Shown: positions 51,419-59,823 of the stretch, one piece after another
Numbering within the stretch: position 1 is the first letter of the stretch
Layout: each line of letters starts with the position of its first letter
Source: RYN-230 sp963717125
GTDB lineage: Bacteria; Actinomycetota; Actinomycetes; Streptosporangiales; Streptosporangiaceae
NCBI GenBank assembly: GCA_963717125.1
Contig: CAVQVG010000007.1
Coordinates: 186,001-250,000 of the forward strand
Length of the DNA: 64,000 nt
Direction of reading: 5' to 3'
Made by a program: the position numbers and the translations under genes
Notes under the pieces: model-generated
What the model saw: only the letters and a program-made list of their open reading frames with translations
Database searches by the model: none
Told to the model about the DNA's origin: nothing

Positions 51419-53107
51419 TCAGTCCTCGGCCGCGAATACCTGGGCTCCCGCCACGAAGGTTAGTGCGACGGCGGCCTCGGCGATCTCAGCGGGCGGGCCG
51501 GCGAACGGGTCGCGGTCCAGGACGACCAGGTCAGCCACGTAGCCAGGCGCGATGGCGCCGGTCTCGTCCAGGTTGTTCACAAACGCCGAGCCGGCCGTGT
51601 ACGCGGCCATCGCCTCGGCCAGGCTCAGCGCCTGGCTGGGCAGCAGCGGCCCGGCCGTGGGGTCTCCCTCCCCCGGCGGCAGCACCCGGTTCACCGCGAC
51701 ATGGATCCCCCACAGCGGGTTGGCGCTGCTCACCGCCCAGTCGCTGCCCGCGGCCAGCCGCGCGCCGGCCTGCAGCAGGGCGCCGAACGGGTACTGCCGG
51801 GCGGCCCGCTGCGGGCCGAGGAACGGGATGGTCAGGTCATCCATCTGCGGCTCGTGCGCGGCCCACAGCGCCTGCATGTTCGCGGTCACGCTGAGCTCGG
51901 CGAAGCGCGGGATGTCATCGCCGTGCACTACCTGGATGTGCGCGATGTGGTGCCGCCCGGGGCTGACCACGTTGCTGGCCCGGGCCGCCTCGAACGCGTC
52001 CAGCGCCTCGCGCACCGCCCGGTCCCCGATGGCGTGCACGTGCACCCCGAAGCCGGCGGCGTCCAGCCGGGTCACCTGCTCGGCCAGGTCGGCGGGATCC
52101 AGGTAGGACAGCCCGCTGTTGCCGGTCTGGCCGCCGCTGGCATCCAGGTAGGGCTCGATCATCCCGGCGGTGAAGTTCTCCGCCACCCCGTCCTGCATGA
52201 TCTTCACGGTGCCTGCGCGGAACCGGCCCACCTGGCCGCCCTGCCGACGGGCCAGCAGGTCGTCGAGCTGCTCCCCGCCGCGGCGGCGGTCCCACCACAG
52301 CGCCCCCTCGACCCGGGCGGTGAGCGTGCCGTCCCGCGCCGCGGCCAGGTAGGCGGGCAGCGGGTCCGGGAAGCCCAGGTACTCGCCGACGATCGCGTCC
52401 TGCCAGGCGGTGACGCCGAGCGCGTGCAGGTGCCGCTGGGCCAGCAGCAGGCCATGCAGCTGCTCGGCCGGGGTCGGCGCCGGCACGAGCCGTCCCACCA
52501 GGAGCGCGGCGCCCTCGTGCAGAGTGCCCTGCGGCGCGCCGTCGGGCTCCCGCTCGATCCGCCCGTCCGGCGGATCCGGGGTGAGCTCGGTTAGCCCGGC
52601 CCGGTCCAGCGCGGCCGAGTTCACCCAGGCGCCGTGCCCGTCCCGGTTGGTCAGGTAGGCGGGCCGGCCGTCGGTCGCCCCGTCCAGCAGCTGCCGGGAC
52701 GGCGTCCCGCCCGGGAACCACTCCATCCGCCAGCCGCTGCCGTCGATCCACGCCCGGTCCGGGTGAGCGGCCGCGTACGCCCTGATCCGGTCCAGCGCGT
52801 CCGCCTGGTCCGCCGCCCCGTCCAGGTCGCAGCGCAGCATGGTCAGCCCGGCGAACACCGGGTGCACGTGCGCGTCCTGGAAGCCGGGCAGCAACGGGCG
52901 GCCGCGCAGCTCGACCACCGTGGTCCGGTCCCCAGCCAGGCCGCCCAGCTCGGCGGCGGTGCCGACGGCGACGATCCGGCCGTCCCGGACCGCCGCCGCG
53001 GTGGCCGGCCAGCCGTTGTCCGACTCGGCCCGGGTCATGGCCCGGCCCTCCTCGGGCACCGTGTACACCGGGCCGCCGGTGAAGAGCAGATCCGCCTGGT
53101 CCGTCAT
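51419..53107 (-). CDS. YtcJ-type amidohydrolase (amidohydrolase family 3)
   Basis: A 562-residue metal-dependent hydrolase. The metal pair is in GFQDAHVHPVFAG (near residue 85), the next blocks are VKIMQDGV and VHVHAIGDRAV, the conserved His lies in HHIAHIQVV and the late Asp in LAAGSDWAVSSANPL. It ends with the small beta-domain GAIAPGYVADLVVLDRDPF. Members hydrolyse N-acyl or cyclic amide bonds; the substrate is not known. ATG 53107 is preferred, with GGAGG 8 nt upstream; an open frame continues a long way upstream but is not coding. Confidence 0.9.
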   Translation of the reverse strand: MTDQADLLFTGGPVYTVPEEGRAMTRAESDNGWPATAAAVRDGRIVAVGTAAELGGLAGDRTTVVELRGRPLLPGFQDAHVHPVFAGLTMLRCDLDGAADQADALDRIRAYAAAHPDRAWIDGSGWRMEWFPGGTPSRQLLDGATDGRPAYLTNRDGHGAWVNSAALDRAGLTELTPDPPDGRIEREPDGAPQGTLHEGAALLVGRLVPAPTPAEQLHGLLLAQRHLHALGVTAWQDAIVGEYLGFPDPLPAYLAAARDGTLTARVEGALWWDRRRGGEQLDDLLARRQGGQVGRFRAGTVKIMQDGVAENFTAGMIEPYLDASGGQTGNSGLSYLDPADLAEQVTRLDAAGFGVHVHAIGDRAVREALDAFEAARASNVVSPGRHHIAHIQVVHGDDIPRFAELSVTANMQALWAAHEPQMDDLTIPFLGPQRAARQYPFGALLQAGARLAAGSDWAVSSANPLWGIHVAVNRVLPPGEGDPTAGPLLPSQALSLAEAMAAYTAGSAFVNNLDETGAIAPGYVADLVVLDRDPFAGPPAEIAEAAVALTFVAGAQVFAAED

Positions 53108-53121
53108 CGTGACTGCCTCCG

Positions 53122-54039
53122 TTATCTCCAGCTGCCGGTGATCAGCGGCGCGGTTGCCGCGTGGCCGGTCAGCGGCAGCCGGTACAGGTCTTCGAGCGTG
53201 CGCAGCACGCTGTAGTGCGTGATCGGCTCGGCGTACCGGCCGGGCCGCACCGGCTGGCCGAGCACGATAGTAGGAATCTGGTTCCCCGCGCTGCCGTCGT
53301 TCTCGTCCCAGGTGACGATCAGCAGGCTGTGGTGCGTCATGGCCCAGCTGGCATACCCGCTGAGATGGGCCCGCAGCCAGGAATCCCCGCTGGCCACCGG
53401 GCAGTCGTGCATGTCGTCGCACAGGTTGGGGATGACGAACGACAGGGTGGGCAGCCGGGCGTAGTTCCCGGCCGGGAACGCGCCGAACGGCCGGCTGTCC
53501 GCGGCCGGCACGTTGCTGAAGTTGGTCCACGGCACGTGCTTGCGGGCGTACTCGCCGGCCGAGCACACCGCTGACCCGGTCGCGGGCAGGTCCTCGGCGT
53601 AGCCAGCGAACGTCCGGCCCGCGGCGATCAGCTCGGCGGCCAGGTTCGGCGCGGTGAACTGGTGCGGGCAGCTGTCGTCGGTGACGCCCTGCGTGCTGCC
53701 GGAAAACAGGGCCAGGTAGTTCGGCTCGCTGGGATGGGTGATCGCATGGGAGTCGGTGAACAGCGCCCCCTGCCGGGCCAGCCGGTTCAGGTACGGCGCC
53801 TGCGGGCTGCCGATCACCTCGCCGTAGCCGTGGTTCTCCTCCAGCACGATCACCGTGTGGGCGGGCGGCGCGGGCAGCGCGGTGCTGCGGGCCGGGCTCG
53901 TGGTCTGGGTAGCTGGGGTCGCGGTGCCGCGGACCGGCGTGACGCTGGGCGCGGCCGGCGCGGGGGCAGCGCCACCGGCGCCGCAGGCGGCGAGCAGCAC
54001 CGCCAGTCCGGCGGCGGGCAGCGCGACCCGGAAACTCAT
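53122..54039 (-). CDS. Secreted lipoprotein phosphoesterase (acid phosphatase/phospholipase-C-like)
   Basis: A 305-residue lipoprotein. The signal peptide VALPAAGLAVLLAAC ends in a lipobox, followed by a Pro/Thr/Ala linker. The phosphoesterase domain (PF04185-like) reads HTVIVLEENHGYGEVIG, the conserved SEPNYLALFSGSTQG and LLIVTWDENDGSAGNQIPTIVLG, with the metal-binding Glu, Asn and Asp expected in the family. It hydrolyses phosphomonoesters or phospholipids outside the cell. ATG 54039 is chosen for the signal peptide; it is 14 bp upstream of the amidohydrolase gene. Confidence 0.9.
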   Translation of the reverse strand: MSFRVALPAAGLAVLLAACGAGGAAPAPAAPSVTPVRGTATPATQTTSPARSTALPAPPAHTVIVLEENHGYGEVIGSPQAPYLNRLARQGALFTDSHAITHPSEPNYLALFSGSTQGVTDDSCPHQFTAPNLAAELIAAGRTFAGYAEDLPATGSAVCSAGEYARKHVPWTNFSNVPAADSRPFGAFPAGNYARLPTLSFVIPNLCDDMHDCPVASGDSWLRAHLSGYASWAMTHHSLLIVTWDENDGSAGNQIPTIVLGQPVRPGRYAEPITHYSVLRTLEDLYRLPLTGHAATAPLITGSWR

Positions 54040-54288
54040 GGACAGGACGGTAGCCGCAACGCAAGGCGGGGCCACGGCCGGCCTGCGGTCAGGCCCGCGC
54101 GGGCGGACCGACGGTGGAAGTACGAAAGTCTGGCTCAGGCGGCAGCGTGGCTGCCGCTACATTCCCCCCAGGCGCCGGCCGATGGCCCGGACGCCGTTCC
54201 CTGTCCCCTGCCTGCGCCTGCTACTGCATGCTCAACCCCGTACGTTTCACGCTGGGCTTAACGCCCGCCGGGCGCGCGGCCTGATCGC

Positions 54289-54588
54289 TCAGGCCGCACA
54301 CTCCCGGCAGATCGGATGGCCGTTCCGGTCCTCGGCCAGCTGGCTACGGTGATGCACCAGGAAACAACGCGAGCAGGTGAACTCGTCAGCCTGCCGCGGG
54401 ATGACCCGGAACGACAGCTCCTCGTTGGACAGGTCCGCACCTGGGAGTTCCAGCGACTCAGCGACATCATCTGGGTCGATGTCGATCGTGCTGGACGACT
54501 TGTCCATGCGGCGCGCCTGCAACTCCTGCAGGCTGTCTTCGGTGAGCTCGTCGTCGGTCTTCCGCGGGCTGTCGTAGTCGGTTGCCAT
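54289..54588 (-). CDS. DUF4193 family protein
   Basis: A 99-residue actinobacteria-specific protein. The acidic N-terminal half is DELTEDSLQELQARR. A C-terminal zinc-ribbon-like unit contains FTCSRCFLVHHRSQLAEDRNGHPICRECAA with four Cys residues. Function unknown, but conserved in location in actinomycetes, often near hemH, IMPase and dut. The gene is intact and has a strong AAGGAGG ribosome site. Confidence 0.93.
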   Translation of the reverse strand: MATDYDSPRKTDDELTEDSLQELQARRMDKSSSTIDIDPDDVAESLELPGADLSNEELSFRVIPRQADEFTCSRCFLVHHRSQLAEDRNGHPICRECAA

Positions 54589-54888
54589 CTGGGTACTCCA
54601 CCCCCTCCTTCGTTATAGGCCTCGTCGCGCGGGTGTAACGCTCAGCAGGCCGTAGTTGTGCCCGATTCCGGCGGGGAATTCTGTCACGTCCGCCTGCCGC
54701 GCACACGGAGGGTACGTACTATCGCGCGTCGTGTCTGTGTTCTGGACCGGCGACGGCATCACAGAAAGCCCCCAACGCGTGCTTGCCACCGGTAAGTTCC
54801 CCAGATCCCCGCACGCCAAGCACGGAAAAGTGCGTATCGTACGAAACTGATTTTTAACCACTCCCAGCCGGATCAGCGGAGCCGCCGC

Positions 54889-56196
54889 ATGCCCGTCGTC
54901 ACGTCGTTGCGGCCCGATGATCCCCGGCGGGTCGGCCGCTACCGGCTGGCCGGGCGGATCGCCGACCAGATGGCCGACCAGGGCCCGGCGGCCACGTTCC
55001 TGTCCCGGCTGCCCAACGGCACCCCGGTGGCGGTCATGCTGCTCGGCACGACCTCGGCCCCGGACGCGGCCTCCCGGGACCGGTTCACCGCCGAGGCCCG
55101 GGTGGCCCGCCGGGTCGCCCCGTTCTGCGCCGCGCGAATCCTGGATGCCGGGTTCGATGGCGCTGCGCCCTACCTGGTCAGCGAGTTCATCGAAGGGCCG
55201 TCGCTCACCGAGGTGGTCGGCGCCGAGGGGCCGCTGGACGGGCCGGTGCTCACCGCGCTGGCCATTGGCGCGGCCACCGGGCTGGCCGCTATCCACCAGG
55301 CCGGGCTGGTGCACGGCGAGTTCGGCCCGGACGATCTGATCCTGGGCGCGGAAGGCCCCCGGGTGGTCCGGTTCAGCATCACCCCGCCGTATGGCACCGC
55401 GACCCCGTCGGCCGACCTGTATTCCTGGGCCAAGACCATCCTCTTCGCCGCGTCCGGGGCGGCGCTGGATCTGGCCCGGCTGCCCGACTCGCTGCGCAGC
55501 GCAGTGTCCGCGTGCCTGGCCGAGCAGGGCAGCAGGCCACCGGCCCGGGCCCTGCTCACCGCGCTGCTCGGGCAGAGCGACCCGGCCGCCGGGCTGCTCG
55601 CGGAGGGCACCCGGCGGGCCCGGGCGGCCGGGCGCGGCGTGGTCGGCGGCGCCAGCCAGCCGGAGGCGGAGGAAACGCCGCCCCGGTCCACCACCCGCCG
55701 GGCGGCCTTCATCGGGGCCTGCGCCGCCTGTATCGCGGCCATCGCCATCGCGACCACGCTCATCGTGACGCACCATGGGCCACACCCCACCCCGGCCGCG
55801 GCGGCCACGGACGGTCACGCCAGCAAGCCGGTCCCGGCCACCGTGACGGCTTCCCCCTCGGTCACCCCGAAGATCCCTACCGCGCTGGCCGGCACCTGGT
55901 CCGGGACGGTGCGGCAGACCGATCCGGCGCTGGCCGTCAAGGTCCGGGTCCAGCTGACCGCGGGCTCCCCGGACGGGGCCATCGTCTACCCGCAGCTCGG
56001 CTGCTCCGGCCGCCTGCTGCTGATCTCCGTCGCGGGCGGCCGCTACACCCTGGAGCAGGGCATCACGTCTGGGCAGCAGAGCTGCGACAGCGGCGTGGTC
56101 ACGCTGACCCCGCAGGGCAAGTCCACGCTGGCCTTCGCGTTCCGGCGCAGCGGCGCCCCCAGCCCCTCCGGAGTCCTCGCGAAGACCGGCACGTAG
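54889..56196 (+). CDS. Membrane-anchored protein pseudokinase
   Basis: A 435-residue protein. The N-terminal kinase-like fold (about residues 17-220) has GRYRLAGRI and YLVSEFIEGPSLTEVV (hinge), but lacks the active residues. VAVMLLG replaces the VAIK lysine, HGEFGPDDLIL replaces HRDLKPxN, and VVRFSITP replaces DFG. A hydrophobic helix, AACIAAIAIATTLIV, lies at about residues 285-300. The extracellular C-terminal domain (about 100 residues) starts ALAGTWSGTVRQ, a beta-rich fold with two Cys that could form a disulfide. It sits between DUF4193 and IMPase and is followed by repeat copy 2. It is probably a scaffold or lipid/peptidoglycan sensor. Confidence 0.85.
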   Translation: MPVVTSLRPDDPRRVGRYRLAGRIADQMADQGPAATFLSRLPNGTPVAVMLLGTTSAPDAASRDRFTAEARVARRVAPFCAARILDAGFDGAAPYLVSEFIEGPSLTEVVGAEGPLDGPVLTALAIGAATGLAAIHQAGLVHGEFGPDDLILGAEGPRVVRFSITPPYGTATPSADLYSWAKTILFAASGAALDLARLPDSLRSAVSACLAEQGSRPPARALLTALLGQSDPAAGLLAEGTRRARAAGRGVVGGASQPEAEETPPRSTTRRAAFIGACAACIAAIAIATTLIVTHHGPHPTPAAAATDGHASKPVPATVTASPSVTPKIPTALAGTWSGTVRQTDPALAVKVRVQLTAGSPDGAIVYPQLGCSGRLLLISVAGGRYTLEQGITSGQQSCDSGVVTLTPQGKSTLAFAFRRSGAPSPSGVLAKTGT

Positions 56197-56205
56197 GCGC
56201 GGCGG

Positions 56206-56295
56206 CGAGGCGGGGCCCGCCGCAGGCGGGTGCTCGCGGAGCCGCCGCTCGGCGCGAAGCGGCGATCGGGGGGTTTCCGGGGGGTCGTCCCCCCG
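56206..56295 (-). repeat. REP-like palindromic element, copy 2 (inverted)
   Basis: Reverse complement of the pattern at 50291-50379: GGGGGG-ACGA-CCCCCC, GGAAACCCCCCGATCGCCGC and CCCGCC-TGC-GGCGGG. It fills the gap between the converging pseudokinase and IMPase genes. Confidence 0.8.
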
Positions 56296-56296
56296 A

Positions 56297-57148
56297 CTAG
56301 CACTGCGCATCCCGAAGCGGGTCCAGGCTGGCTAGCAGGTCCTGGAGCTCGGCGAACAAGACCGGGTCGGCGGCGATGGCCAGCTCCGGGCTGGGCGGGC
56401 CGCCCGCCAGCCCGGCTACCCGGGCCCCGGCCTCGGCCGCGATCAGCCCGCCCGCCGCGTAGTCCCAGTAGTTCACGCCGCGCTCATAGTAGGCATCCAC
56501 CCGGCCCGCCGCCACCGAGCACAGATCGACCGCGCATGAGCCGGCGCGGCGGATATCCCGGACCCGGGGCAGCACGACCGCGACCACCTCACCCTGCACG
56601 GTGCGCCGGGCAGGCGCGTAGCCGAACCCGGTTGACACCAGGGCGCTTCGCAGCGGCACCCCCGTGTTGCAGCGCAACGGCACGGCTGGCCCCTCAGCCG
56701 GATGCAGCCAGCTGCCCTGCCCGGCGATCGCGGTGAACAGCTCACCGTGCCGCGGGATCGCCACCACCCCGGCCAGCACCTGGCCGTCCACCTCGGCGGC
56801 GATGCTGACCGCCCAGTCGGCCAGCCCATACAGGTAGTTGACCGTGCCATCCAGCGGGTCCACGATCCAGCGCACCCGGCCGTGCCCGGACTCGCCACCC
56901 TCCTCGCCGAGGATCGCGTCGCCCGGCCGCTCCGCCCTGATCCGCTCCGTGATCAGGGCCTCCGCGGCCCGGTCCATCTCGGTCACCACGTCGGTCGGGC
57001 TCGATTTGGTGTCCGCCACCTCAGGCCGCCCGGCCGGGCCGGCCGGGCGGCGGCTGGCCAGCATCCGGGCCGCCGCTTCGGCGGCGGAGCGGGCCAGCGC
57101 GAGCAGCGCCGCCGGATCCGGGTCGAGCTCCGCCCGGCTCATGCTCAT
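56297..57148 (-). CDS. Inositol monophosphatase family protein
   Basis: A 283-residue Mg2+-dependent phosphatase. The motif block is TDVVTEMDRAAE, the metal site is GEEGG with WIVDPLDGTVNYLYGLADW, and the second site is GVNYWDYAAGGLIAAEAG. It dephosphorylates inositol-1-phosphate, histidinol phosphate or related sugars. ATG 57148 overlaps the hemH stop (ATGA), so it is translated with ferrochelatase. Its stop is at repeat copy 2. Confidence 0.9.
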   Translation of the reverse strand: MSMSRAELDPDPAALLALARSAAEAAARMLASRRPAGPAGRPEVADTKSSPTDVVTEMDRAAEALITERIRAERPGDAILGEEGGESGHGRVRWIVDPLDGTVNYLYGLADWAVSIAAEVDGQVLAGVVAIPRHGELFTAIAGQGSWLHPAEGPAVPLRCNTGVPLRSALVSTGFGYAPARRTVQGEVVAVVLPRVRDIRRAGSCAVDLCSVAAGRVDAYYERGVNYWDYAAGGLIAAEAGARVAGLAGGPPSPELAIAADPVLFAELQDLLASLDPLRDAQC

Positions 57149-58296
57149 GCCGTTGATCCCGCCGTGGACTGGCCTGAGCCCGGCGCGGGCCGGCCCGTGC
57201 CGGCTTCGCTGGCCTCGGCGCGGAGCGGCGATCGGGGGGTTCCGGGGGGTCGTCCCCCCGGGCCAGCACAGCAGTCCGGGCGGCAGAAGTCCTCGGCCGG
57301 GCCGAACGACCCCAGCGCGGCCGGCGTCACCGAGCCGTCCAGCCGCTCGGTGACGAGTTCCGTGACCATCGACGCGAAGCGCGGGTCGTGGCCCGGGGTG
57401 GCCGCCCGGGCCAGCGGCAGGCCCAGCTCCCGGGCGTGCTGCGCGGCCTCGACGTCCAGGTCGTGCACGACCTCCATGTGGTCGGTGATGAACCCAACCG
57501 GGACGAGGACCGCGCCCGGGGCGCCGCCGGCCGCCAGCTCGGTCAGGTGGTCGCAGACGTCCGGGCCGAGCCACGGCTGGCTGGGCGAGCCGCTGCGGCT
57601 CTGGTAGACCAGCCGCCACGGGTGCCCGCCGGTGGCCGCGCTGACCCGGTCCGCGATGAGCCGGGCCGCCTCGGCCAGCTGGGCCGGGTAGCGGCCGCCC
57701 GGCGGCGGCCCGCTGGCCGCCGCCATGGCGGTCGGCACGCTGTGCGCGGTAAACACCAGCGGGACCTGGTCGCGGGCGGCGGGCGGCAGCGACCTGACCG
57801 CCTGCACGGTGGCGTCGGCGAACGGCTCGATGAAGCCGGGGTGGTTGAAGAAGTGCCGCAGCTTGTGGATCTCCGGTGCGCCCGGGCCGGCCTCGGCCCG
57901 GGCCCGCTCGATGTCGTCCAGGTACTGGCGGCAGCTGGAGTAGGAGCCGTAGGCGGAGGTCACGAACGCCAGCGCGCGGTGCACCCCGGCCGCCGCCATC
58001 TCGGCCACCGTGTCGGTCAGGTAAGGGGCCCAGTTCCGGTTTCCCCAGTACACCGGCAGGTTGACGGCGGCCGCGGCGAAGTCCTTGCCGATCGCGGCGA
58101 TCAGATCCCGGCACTGCTGGTTGATCGGGCTGACCCCGCCGGCCGCGTAGTAGTGCTCGGCCACCGCGGCCAGCCGGGCGGCCGGGACACCGCGGCCGCG
58201 GGTGACGTTCTCCAGGAACGGCATGACGTCATCAGGCCCCTCCGGCCCGCCAAAGGACACCAGCAGGAAACCGTCATAGTCCGGCATGCCATCCAT
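57145..58296 (-). CDS. cpfC: Coproporphyrin III ferrochelatase with Fe-S cluster Cys motif
   Basis: A 383-residue ferrochelatase. It shows LLVSFGGPEGPDDVMPFLENV, VFTAHSVPTAMA (catalytic His), YQSRSGSPSQPWLGPDVCDHL and VLVPVGFITDHMEVVHDLDVEA. The C-terminal FCRPDCC supplies the cluster Cys residues typical of actinobacterial enzymes. In actinobacteria this inserts iron into coproporphyrin III. After that, about 45 extra residues (GGRPPGTPRSPLRAEASEAG and on) are encoded by repeat copy 3. The start is ATG 58296 or 58287. Confidence 0.92.
   Translation of the reverse strand: MDGMPDYDGFLLVSFGGPEGPDDVMPFLENVTRGRGVPAARLAAVAEHYYAAGGVSPINQQCRDLIAAIGKDFAAAAVNLPVYWGNRNWAPYLTDTVAEMAAAGVHRALAFVTSAYGSYSSCRQYLDDIERARAEAGPGAPEIHKLRHFFNHPGFIEPFADATVQAVRSLPPAARDQVPLVFTAHSVPTAMAAASGPPPGGRYPAQLAEAARLIADRVSAATGGHPWRLVYQSRSGSPSQPWLGPDVCDHLTELAAGGAPGAVLVPVGFITDHMEVVHDLDVEAAQHARELGLPLARAATPGHDPRFASMVTELVTERLDGSVTPAALGSFGPAEDFCRPDCCAGPGGRPPGTPRSPLRAEASEAGTGRPAPGSGQSTAGSTA
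57215..57260 (-). repeat. REP-like palindromic element, copy 3 (half, inside hemH)
   Basis: The first half of the element (GGGGGG-ACGA-CCCCCC, then GGAACCCCCCGATCGCCGCTC and CGCGCCGAG), inverted, lying in the 3' coding region of cpfC. It is read in frame as GGRPPGTPRSPLRAEA, extending the enzyme past its Cys motif. The second half (CCCGCC-TGC-GGCGGG) is absent. Confidence 0.78.
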
Positions 58297-58311
58297 CCAA
58301 CCGTATTGATC

Positions 58312-58478
58312 CGGGGGGACGACCCCCCTGGACCCCCCGCCATTTCCATCCGTGCCGACGACCCCCCTGGACCCCCCGCCATTTCCATCCGTGCCGACGA
58401 CCCCCCTGGACCCCCCGCTCGCCGCTCCGCGCCGAACGCCGGCTCGGCGAGCACCCGCCTGCGGCGGGCCCCGCCTCG
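58312..58478 (+). repeat. REP-like palindromic element, copy 4 with internal 39-bp tandem repeats
   Basis: The element is expanded. A 39-bp unit starting GACGACCCCCCTGGACCCCC and ending ATTTCCATCCGTGCC occurs twice (58318-58356 and 58357-58395). A third start (58396) continues into the normal second half with CCCGCC-TGC-GGCGGG. It lies between the cpfC start and the transglycosylase stop. Confidence 0.85.
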
Positions 58479-58542
58479 CCAGCGAGATGATGTCCGGTCG
58501 GGGCGGGTTCCGCTCGCCCGATCCAGGGACCCCCCGGGCTAA

Positions 58543-59684
58543 CTATCCATAATCCCGGGCGTACTCCTGGGCCAGGGCGAGGACCTCGTTGACGTACCAG
58601 GTGGCGTGGTTATAGGCGAAAATCGCGCCGCGCAGGCCCGCGGGTGCGCTGGCCCCGGCCGCGCATAGCAGCCGGGCGGCCGACGGGACCGCGTCAAAGG
58701 CGTCCATGATGTTCGGCGGGCCGGTCTGGCCGAACGCGGTGATCCCCCACTCCGCCCACGTGGACGGCAGGAACTGCATCGGCCCGAGCGCGCCCGCGCT
58801 GGACGGGCCCTGGTTCGCGCCGTCACCGCTCTCGATCTGCCCGATGGCGGCCAGCACAGTCCAGGACATCCCGGGACAGTACGTGGCCGCCGAGTCCTTG
58901 AACAGCTCGAGATAGCTGGCCGGGCGGCTACCACTGGCCTTCGGGTTGGGCGGAAGCTGGTTGCGCAGGCTGATCAGCGTGGCGGGCTTGCCCGCGATGT
59001 GCCGGACCGCCTTGGTCAAGGCGGCCATGCTGGCGCCCGGCGCGCTGATCAGCGCGAGCACGCCGGGGATCAGGCCGAGCCCGGCCGCGGACGTGCTGTT
59101 GACCAGCGCGCCGATGCCGGCGATGCCGAGTGGGGCTGACCCGCCGAGGACCAGGTCCTGGTGCCCGGTCCCGCCCAGCTGGTACCGGGCCCCGGGGTGC
59201 AGGCGCTGCTGGCGGGCCAGCGTGTCCGAGGTCACGAAGTGACCTCGCTCCAGCGCGGTCCACAGCCGCTGATCGGAGGCCGTGCCCAGCGGGGTCCAGG
59301 ACCGGAACTGCTCCGGGTTGACCCCGAGCACGTTGATCCGGTGCTTCCCGAGCTTGATCGAGGCTCCGTCCGCCGACACCATGCTGCGCACCCCGCTGAT
59401 CCGGGTCAGCTTCTTCAGCTGCCCGGAGTCCAGCCCGGCGGGCTCGATGACCAGCAGGTCGGGCAGGATGATCTGGTGGAAGGTGCTGCCCGTGGCCGCG
59501 TGCGAGGCGGACGGCGACGGGCTGGCCGCGGCGGGCTGCGGGCCGGCCCGGGCCAGGTGCGCGTCATGCCACCCAGCAGGATGACGAAAGCGCTGCCCAC
59601 CGCCATGATCCGGCCCATGGGCGATCCGGCAGCTGTGGTCGGCGGTTGGCGCCGGGATGGGCGTCTCATCGCGTGATCAACCAT
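58543..59684 (-). CDS. Lytic transglycosylase (SLT) domain protein, apparent frameshift
   Basis: An exported murein hydrolase of about 380 residues. The N-terminal Arg stretch and helix GRIMAVGSAFVILLGG (from ATG 59684) lie in one frame. The remainder, from HDAHLARAGPQPAAAS, is in another, joined by a one-base change near 59565-59572 (GGCATG for GGCCATG). A middle domain of about 200 residues (FHQIILPDLLVIEPAGL, ARGHFVTSDTLARQQ-like) is followed by the SLT core: AIGQIESGDGANQG (catalytic Glu), GALGPMQFLPSTWAEWG and AIFAYNHATWYVNEVLALAQEY. It cleaves peptidoglycan glycan strands. Confidence 0.83.
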
Positions 59685-59823
59685 ATAAGCCGGGCCGCTC
59701 CGGCTGAAAGGCCGGCTGGCCCGGCGGCCCGGAAAAGATACCTGACTACGGCTTTGCGGTGACAAGCACCTTTTGGGGCAGCTGATCCGGCCGTCGCCGG
59801 TGGCCTGCGGGTAAGGTCCGGGC

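Noticed and set aside
54613..56310. 565-codon open frame opposite the pseudokinase
   Set aside because: Antisense shadow; the apparent N-terminus is just the translated repeat copy 2.
50291..58478. CRISPR array suspected from the repeated GACCCCCC units
   Set aside because: The units are contiguous or kilobases apart, there are no unique spacers of even length, and no cas gene is present.
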